Origin: an uncultured Planctomycetaceae bacterium
Lineage (GTDB): Bacteria > Planctomycetota > Planctomycetia > Pirellulales > Lacipirellulaceae
Length of the DNA: 14,443 nt
Assembly: GCA_937860165.1 (NCBI GenBank)
Contig: CALMBE010000749.1
Coordinates: forward strand, 1-14,443
Direction: 5' to 3'
Position numbers and translations under genes: made by a program. Shown in pieces: positions 14,099-14,443 of the stretch. The notes beneath the pieces were generated by a model, which had not been told where the DNA came from, made no database searches, and saw only the letters and a list, made by a program, of their open reading frames with translations. Each line of letters starts with the position of its first letter. Position 1 is the stretch's first letter.

Positions 14099-14443
14099 AG
14101 TCCTAGCCCCATCGATAATCGAACGCGCCTCACGGGCGCTCAGTTCGATTTTTTGCCAGTCTTTCGCTCCGATCACATCCCGCGGGGCCAACCACGAGCC
14201 CCCCACCGCCGCGATCAGGGGATCGGAAATGTATTCTGCTAGATTTTTTGGCCCCACCCCTCCCAAGGGAAGATATTTCACCCCCAAGTGCTGATAGGGG
14301 GGCGACATTGCCCGGAGGTAATTCAATCCCCCCAAGGCCTCGGCGGGGAAAAATTTTAATCGACGGCAGCCAAGTTCCAAAGCTGCTTCGATATCCGACG
14401 GCGTGGCGATTCCCGGTGCAAACGGCAACCCGCTTTCAATTGC
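14090..14443 (-). CDS. eda: KDPG aldolase (2-keto-3-deoxy-6-phosphogluconate aldolase), C-terminal part
   Basis: A cytoplasmic class I aldolase that splits 2-keto-3-deoxy-6-phosphogluconate into pyruvate and glyceraldehyde 3-phosphate (Entner-Doudoroff and uronate catabolism). Only the C-terminal 117 residues are in the window; the frame is open to the right edge, and E. coli Eda is 213 residues. The visible part opens with LPFAPGIATPSDIEAALELG, matching the PGxxTPSE region of the barrel. It contains the Schiff-base lysine in CRRLKFFPAEALGG (Lys30 of the visible part), the phosphate-binding PLGGVGPKN, and the GGSWLAP signature. The end (ARSIIDGA) is normal, so the 3' end is complete. Some bacterial members act on the galactonate analogue, so exact substrate use is open. 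It is transcribed toward the secreted protein gene. Confidence 0.93.
   Translation of the reverse strand, partial: AIESGLPFAPGIATPSDIEAALELGCRRLKFFPAEALGGLNYLRAMSPPYQHLGVKYLPLGGVGPKNLAEYISDPLIAAVGGSWLAPRDVIGAKDWQKIELSAREARSIIDGARTGR

Overview
The window looks like chromosomal DNA of a planctomycete, probably of the Pirellula/Rhodopirellula type. This is inferred from the secreted DUF1080-type and concanavalin-like proteins, a His-rich heavy-metal RND operon, moderate-to-high GC, and short GC-rich palindromic repeats between genes. No rRNA, tRNA or CRISPR array was seen.

Layout. Positions 1-1354 hold the 3' part of an IS66-family insertion sequence with an intact DDE transposase; it is visibly more GC-rich than what follows. 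Next comes a DUF255/YyaL-type thioredoxin-domain protein (1621-3711, +), which converges on a DUF1080 (glycoside-hydrolase-like) exported protein (3819-4496, -). A degenerate REP-like palindrome lies between the two stop codons.

The centre (4729-11794, all minus strand) is one heavy-metal efflux operon. In transcription order it encodes a TolC/CzcC-type outer-membrane channel, a small exported His/Cys-rich protein, a periplasmic adaptor with a His-rich linker and His tail, an HME-type RND pump, and a His-bearing lipoprotein. Three of the five products carry extra His-rich metal-binding tracts, which suggests a periplasmic metal-capture relay feeding the CzcCBA-like pump. No regulator gene is adjacent. 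The pump has Asn and Val where CusA has two of its three copper-binding Met residues, so a divalent cation is the more likely substrate.

The gap of about 0.9 kb upstream of the operon (11795-12680) holds a well-formed REP-like double hairpin, a small minus-strand reading frame starting inside it, and a broken SRPBCC (START-like) gene with an in-frame TGA and a missing C-terminal part. It also holds several hairpins and a candidate sigma-54 promoter for the next gene. That gene (12681-13172, +) encodes a stand-alone protein with two CBS domains. It is followed by a terminator-like hairpin, a secreted concanavalin/LamG-like protein (13322-14044, +), and the 3' part of a KDPG aldolase gene (eda, minus strand), which runs off the right edge.
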